Both the position numbers and the translations under genes were made by a program. Of a stretch of 64,000 nt of DNA, positions 59,732-64,000 are shown piece by piece; position 1 is the first letter of the stretch; each line of letters starts with the position of its first letter. Location: contig JNEU01000588.1 of assembly GCA_000697475.1 (NCBI GenBank), positions 23,971 to 87,970 of the forward strand, read 5' to 3'. The stretch is from Lichtheimia corymbifera B2541 (Eukaryota > Mucoromycota > Mucoromycetes > Mucorales > Lichtheimiaceae). The notes under the pieces are model-generated. The model was not told the origin of the DNA. It saw only the letters and a program-made list of their open reading frames with translations, and searched no databases.

Positions 59732-60520
59732 CTAATGAGCACATTTACCAGTGAGCGCTTTGTGTGCCTCAGCTAGCTGTTCTTCTAGTGCTTTGATCCT
59801 TTCCTGCAGATCGTTATCCTTGGTTTCAAGTCCATTCTTCTCAGACTCAAGCACAGCCACGCGTGTTGTAAGACGTGCATTATCATTCTCCAATTCGTTG
59901 ACGCGGTTCTCAAGTGCTTCCATTTTGAGCATCTTTTTCATCCGTGATCGACGTGCAGCATCCGTGTTACGCTGGCGTTTACGTACTACTTCCTCTGATT
60001 CTTCTGATGAGTCCTGAGATAGGGAGGTCTTGCGTTTCATGCAGGATGACATTGGGTTGTTGTTGCTGCTGTTACCATGAGTGATGGTAGGCATGATGGT
60101 GGTGGTGGTGGTCTTTGGCATAATAGGTACAGGCCACAGACGTCGAGGCTGTGTTGTTGTGGTGGTGGCGGTGGGTGGTGGTGATGATGATGAAGAGGAA
60201 AAAGGTTCATCTTTGACAGGTGTCAAAGGTGGTGATGCAGGGAACAATTGCGTATCAGATGGAGTGGTGGGAGGTGGTGACATGTTGGATGATGATGATG
60301 ATGATGGCGTGTGTGCTGATGTTGATGATTCAGGAGTCAAGACACCAGCACGCTGCAACTCATCCAATAGCCACATGTCAAGAAGGAAGGGATCATCAAT
60401 GTTGGGTTGTTGTTGTTGTTGTTGTTGTTGTTGTGTAGGTGGTAGGGCAAATTCAAAAGGAATGAATGGTTCGTGTGCGGGGAACATGGTAGTGGTGGTA
60501 GTAGCGTTTTGTGTTGTCAT
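59732..60520 (-). CDS. bZIP transcription factor, Gcn4/CpcA-like
   Basis: Single exon, 262 residues. The N-terminal half is low complexity, with a polyQ run coded by CAA repeats, short acidic/hydrophobic patches (IDDPFLLDMWLLDELQRAGV) suited to activation, and Ser/Pro/Thr tracts. The C-terminus has a basic region VVRKRQRNTDAARRSRMKKM, carrying the N-x-x-A-A-R-x-S-R pattern of Gcn4 proteins. A leucine zipper follows: ALENRVNELENDNARLTTRV and AVLESEKNGL, with further heptads to the end. The leader contains two upstream ORFs like those of Gcn4/cpc-1 genes, so a role in general amino-acid control is a reasonable inference. Nuclear. Confidence 0.9.
   Translation of the reverse strand: MTTQNATTTTTMFPAHEPFIPFEFALPPTQQQQQQQQQPNIDDPFLLDMWLLDELQRAGVLTPESSTSAHTPSSSSSSNMSPPPTTPSDTQLFPASPPLTPVKDEPFSSSSSSPPPTATTTTTQPRRLWPVPIMPKTTTTTIMPTITHGNSSNNNPMSSCMKRKTSLSQDSSEESEEVVRKRQRNTDAARRSRMKKMLKMEALENRVNELENDNARLTTRVAVLESEKNGLETKDNDLQERIKALEEQLAEAHKALTGKCAH
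60403..60432 (-). repeat. PolyQ-coding (CAA)n run
   Basis: A run of about nine CAA triplets in the bZIP gene encodes its glutamine tract. It is likely length-polymorphic. Confidence 0.8.
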
Positions 60521-60588
60521 GTTTCTTTTTTTTCTGTTTTCTGTTGTTTCGCTGATCTTTTGTTTTTTGTTCTTTTTTCTTTTTTCTA

Positions 60589-60726
60589 TTATTGTCCAGA
60601 GTCGTGTGTAGTGCGATGTATCTTGACAGTGCAGGTGGAAGGCTCGTCAGTGGTATAGGCGAAGAAAGGCTTGTTGGGTTGGGCGTTGGAGTAAAACAGT
60701 TGCTTGCGGGAAACAAAGAAAAACAT
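60589..60726 (-). promoter_or_regulatory. uORF2 of the bZIP leader (45 codons)
   Basis: ATG 60726 to TAA 60591-60589, beginning MFFFVSRKQLFYSN and ending HDSGQ. It lies 68 nt before the main ATG (60520) and does not overlap it. There is no other ATG between this uORF and the main start. Size and position match uORF2 of fungal cpc-1/cpcA leaders. Confidence 0.6.
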
Positions 60727-60806
60727 GGGATGTCCGGTGTCGATGTAGCTGTTGTTGGTTCTCTTCTTTTCTTTTTTATAGGATATGAGATGGAGAAAGG
60801 AAAAAG

Positions 60807-60827
60807 TTACGCTATAACAGCAATCAT
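60807..60827 (-). promoter_or_regulatory. uORF1 of the bZIP leader (6 codons)
   Basis: ATG 60827 encodes MIAVIA and stops at 60809-60807, 80 nt before uORF2. A short first uORF that permits reinitiation is the classic arrangement in Gcn4-type genes. Confidence 0.55.
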
Positions 60828-60905
60828 CAAAGGGATAAACACTGTAAAGAGAAAGAGAGAGAGTGTGTCAAAAAGAGGGGCGATGAGACCTGAAGATCTG
60901 TGTCT

Positions 60906-60914
60906 GATATAAAT
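60906..60914 (-). promoter_or_regulatory. Possible TATA element of the bZIP gene
   Basis: The minus strand reads ATTTATATC about 80 nt upstream of uORF1. Its position would place transcription start near 60875-60885, so that both uORFs fall in the leader. Weak evidence. Confidence 0.3.
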
Positions 60915-61703
60915 GGGGGCTACTCTCCACATTTGGCAATTAGCAGCACGATGGCTGTTTCACATGACCTTTTGTTTCCGAGATGCAGGCGCCGGTCGAA
61001 CCTTGTCACTTAAGCAACCTATACTGCATGCTTTTTCTCACACTTTGCGCAACATAAGTTGGCTATTTTGACATATCGAACGCGCCCCATGGCCTGAACG
61101 CTAAACTAGAGGAATTCACGTGTGCAAATGGATCGACCAAGTCATTGCACTACTACTACTGAGCATCTCGACCCATATCATGCGTCGCCATGTGTCGTCA
61201 TGCACAACATGGTTGGCTTGATGACAAGCTGCTGCCTTTCCTTGCTATATCATGTCATCTTCTTTGATCCGGGAATATGCTTATCTACATCACCATCATT
61301 TCAAGGATGACAAAAGATCTATATCTCCCATTCTCTTATCGTACGGTGTGTCCGCAACTCCGAAAAAGACAATATACCCGGCGAGCTCTGATAGATAGTG
61401 AACGCATGTGGACGCATGTACAAGCATCAGTAATAAACAATTGAGCATGTGAAAACCTGTTTTCCTCGGATTTTATGAATCGTACCTTGATGTGCAGTGA
61501 AAGGATGCAAAACAACCCCAGCTGAATCTACTTGGAGTATATATGCTTATACAACCATCATTCTTCAAATGAGTTTTTTACTTTCTCACACATTATTACC
61601 ACGGTGATGTGACATACTCAGATTTGTTCACTGTATATGGTAGCTTATGTCGCTATAATGAATCGCTCGCTTTCCCACATTAGTTAAGGAGAGAACCAGA
61701 ATC
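60915..61703. other. Intergenic region upstream of bZIP
   Basis: No supported gene. Open frame 61122-61310 has unremarkable composition. The region should contain the distal bZIP promoter. Confidence 0.4.
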
Positions 61704-62036
61704 ATGGATGCAACCAACCACAAGAAAGTGTCAAGTAGTAGTAGCGTCTTGCTATACGCACGCTGGGAATTGTTACTGGATCAACAAATCAAGCTGATAA
61801 TGGCGTCTATCATGGATACCATTTCCAAGATCATCATATCATCAGTATATTCGGTCTTTTGCACGATAATGAGATATAACGTAATCGTAACCTTCCCAGA
61901 TTGGTTCACGTTTGTCATGAACCAGATGAGGCGGAGCAAACTATACAAAGACCGTATGTGTGGATATTATGATCCTCGGGTGGTCAACCCGTGGGAGATG
62001 TATACACTATGTCGCTATGGATCACCGTGGGGATAA
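61704..62036 (+). CDS. Possible small protein, 110 residues, unknown
   Basis: A single open frame runs from a true ATG (MDATNHKKVSSSSSVLLYAR) to TAA 62034-62036. It includes a hydrophobic stretch IISSVYSVFCTIMRYNVIV and ends YDPRVVNPWEMYTLCRYGSP. The composition is balanced, but no family was recognised and there is no splice or homology support. It may be a real orphan gene or chance; it is not obviously an exon of the following EXPERA-like gene. Confidence 0.3.
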   Translation: MDATNHKKVSSSSSVLLYARWELLLDQQIKLIMASIMDTISKIIISSVYSVFCTIMRYNVIVTFPDWFTFVMNQMRRSKLYKDRMCGYYDPRVVNPWEMYTLCRYGSPWG

Positions 62037-62383
62037 AACATGTTCTAGAGCATCGCTCATGCATATATGGACATTATTTCTGCCCTTTCTTTATTCTTGA
62101 CTTTTACTATTTTGGTACACAATGAAATCTGAAATGATCGGTAAAATGGCCATCTTTATGCCCACCGCCCGCCTTTCACTTTTGGTCTCCCGATTCTTCA
62201 CGTGTTGTTGATAATGGCATTGTTGCCATCAATCATTGCAGCTTTGTGGGTGTGGACAGCATCTAGATTGAATGAGCAGCACTGCAAATCATCCTTGCAT
62301 TGAGGTCGTACAAAGCCTTTGATTTGGATCTCTTGTATTCATTGGAGGCACGAGCGTTCTTTTTCACCAGCAATTTCCGACCA
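62037..62383. other. Intergenic region before the EXPERA-like gene
   Basis: 347 bp without a recognisable gene; an open frame entering from 62300 reaches ATG 62384 but looks like leader. Confidence 0.4.
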
Positions 62384-63239
62384 ATGACCATGACTCACGG
62401 TACCATTCAAAACTCTCCTCTCTGGATTAAAGGCTGGTTCCTCATTAGCTCGCTCGTCGTGTTGTGGGTAAGTTCATTCTCAAAAGGTCTTCGAATCTCG
62501 TGTGCTCATTAAGGCTGCCCTTGTAGGATGCTGGCTACTGTTTGTCGAGGTACGATATATACTATATCAACAAGGAGCATGGATTAACGTTTATACATAT
62601 GTATGCAGACCCCATAGCATGGAAGGTGGCAAATGGAATGCTATATGGCGACCTTACAACTTGTATGGCAAGGTACTACAATGTCATTACACAACTTTGA
62701 ACAGCATCCATCTTATTAAACAGTCCCATGTAGATTGATACGTTCTATGGCATTGAAGCTCTTGAAGCGCAGGATGGATTTACTAGTGCTCAAGGTAATG
62801 AATGCATTGTGTGAAGGAGGATTATTTCTGATACAATATTGAATCGGGATTCAGCTTTTATGAACTTGGTGGAGACAGCATTGAACTTTGCGTATCTCGG
62901 GATGATCACCTATCGACCATTGACAAAGATTGGACAGGCCAACCTGGTAGGATTCACAGCAGCTTCATTGACTGTGGCCAAGACGGTGCTCTATTGGCTT
63001 GTGGAATTGTTCAGCGGTATGCAGCACACAGGACACAATGAATTGCGTGATTTTATTCTTCTTTGGGTGGTAAGTGGGAGTGGATCTTTGTATATAATGT
63101 CACATGTGGTTGATATTTTATACAATGATAGATTCCTAATGGTGCTTGGATTCTTGTTCCTGGGATGATCATGGTTGCTTTGGGACGCGACTTGTTTGCT
63201 CGATTGGATCAACAGCAGGATAAAAGCAAGGCAGAATAA
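62384..63239 (+). CDS. EXPERA / emopamil-binding-like integral membrane protein
   Basis: About 195 residues in six exons. It starts MTMTHGTIQNSPLWIKGWFL followed by TM helix ISSLVVLWDAGYCLSRPHSMEGGKW. Next comes WRPYNLYGKIDTFYGIEALEAQDGFTSAQAFMNLVET, with the Asp/Tyr and Glu positions of EXPERA-type folds. Three more hydrophobic segments follow (ALNFAYLGMITY, LVGFTAASLTVAKTVLYWLV, FILLWVIPNGAWILVPGMIMVAL). It ends in a charged tail with QQQDKSKAE. Fungi have many such proteins; some relatives are sterol isomerases or sigma-2-like proteins, but the function here is not determined. An alternative in-frame ATG lies two codons downstream at 62390. Confidence 0.72.
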
Positions 63240-63442
63240 TCGCATTAACTAGTCTATATTGATATCTCAAATATACCAAAGAGTTGTCTATGTAATGGTT
63301 GCCATGGAAACAGTAGGGTGGGTCAATGCACACACACACTTGATCGGCCATTTAAAATGGGGGAGCTGCTGGGTCCGCTGGGTAATGATCAGCAGCAATT
63401 GAGCGAGCAGTAGCTTTCCCTTTCTGATTAAATCCATTCGCC

Positions 63443-64000
<558 letters not shown>

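Noticed and set aside
60081..60611. 176-codon plus-strand ORF opposite the bZIP gene
   Set aside because: Val/Gly/Asp repeats that are the complement of the bZIP low-complexity coding; no independent motif.

Overview
The window is nuclear DNA of a filamentous fungus, most likely an early-diverging one (Mucoromycota, Mucorales-like). The reasons are small introns of mostly 50-100 bp in almost every gene, CAA/CAG-rich low-complexity coding tracts, and a gene set that combines a Grainyhead/CP2 factor, a Kin1-type kinase, an Lrg1-type RhoGAP and a Btz-domain exon-junction protein. The species cannot be named from sequence alone. All identifications come from reading motifs by eye; no database search was run.

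Layout, left to right. 0-33 kb is dense and housekeeping-like: a 5'-truncated low-complexity protein (+), eIF1 (-), a GATA-finger protein (+), a Grainyhead/CP2 factor (+), a CASC3/Barentsz-like protein with GW repeats (+), an LRG1-like LIM-RhoGAP (-), a KDM3-like JmjC protein (-), an FG-GAP/beta-propeller protein (-), an FLVCR-like MFS carrier (+), an ACOT9-like thioesterase (-), a DIPP-type Nudix hydrolase (+), a DHA1-type MFS transporter (+) and a Nup155/Nup170 nucleoporin (+) that appears to lack its usual C-terminus.

33.3-47.9 kb is a gene-poor island. It holds a decayed minus-strand gene with three in-frame stops and a nearby inverted partial copy, a block of about 180-bp divergent tandem repeats (37.6-38.7 kb), and a tandem array of four roughly 2-kb units (40.1-47.9 kb). 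Each array unit carries remains of the 3' half of a membrane-protein gene whose only intact copy (47.9-49.0 kb, -) sits at the right end of the array. Each unit also carries a better preserved minus-strand block: a TATA box, a pyrimidine-rich leader with a 60-nt intron, and a short exon with an invariant 15-codon start. This is the least explained part of the window.

49-64 kb is again gene-dense: a single-pass membrane protein (+), a Kin1/MARK-like kinase with a KA1 domain (-), an ABHD12-like hydrolase (+), a LaeA-like methyltransferase with an N-myristoylation-type start (+), a Gcn4/CpcA-like bZIP factor whose leader has two upstream ORFs (-), an EXPERA-like membrane protein (+) and ribosomal protein uS12/RPS23 (+, cut by the window end).

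Themes across the window are at least five GC-AG introns in conserved genes, several short divergent promoters, and two genes (eIF1, bZIP) whose 5' ends suggest translational control. Many minor ORFs, especially in low-complexity regions, are shadows and were left out.
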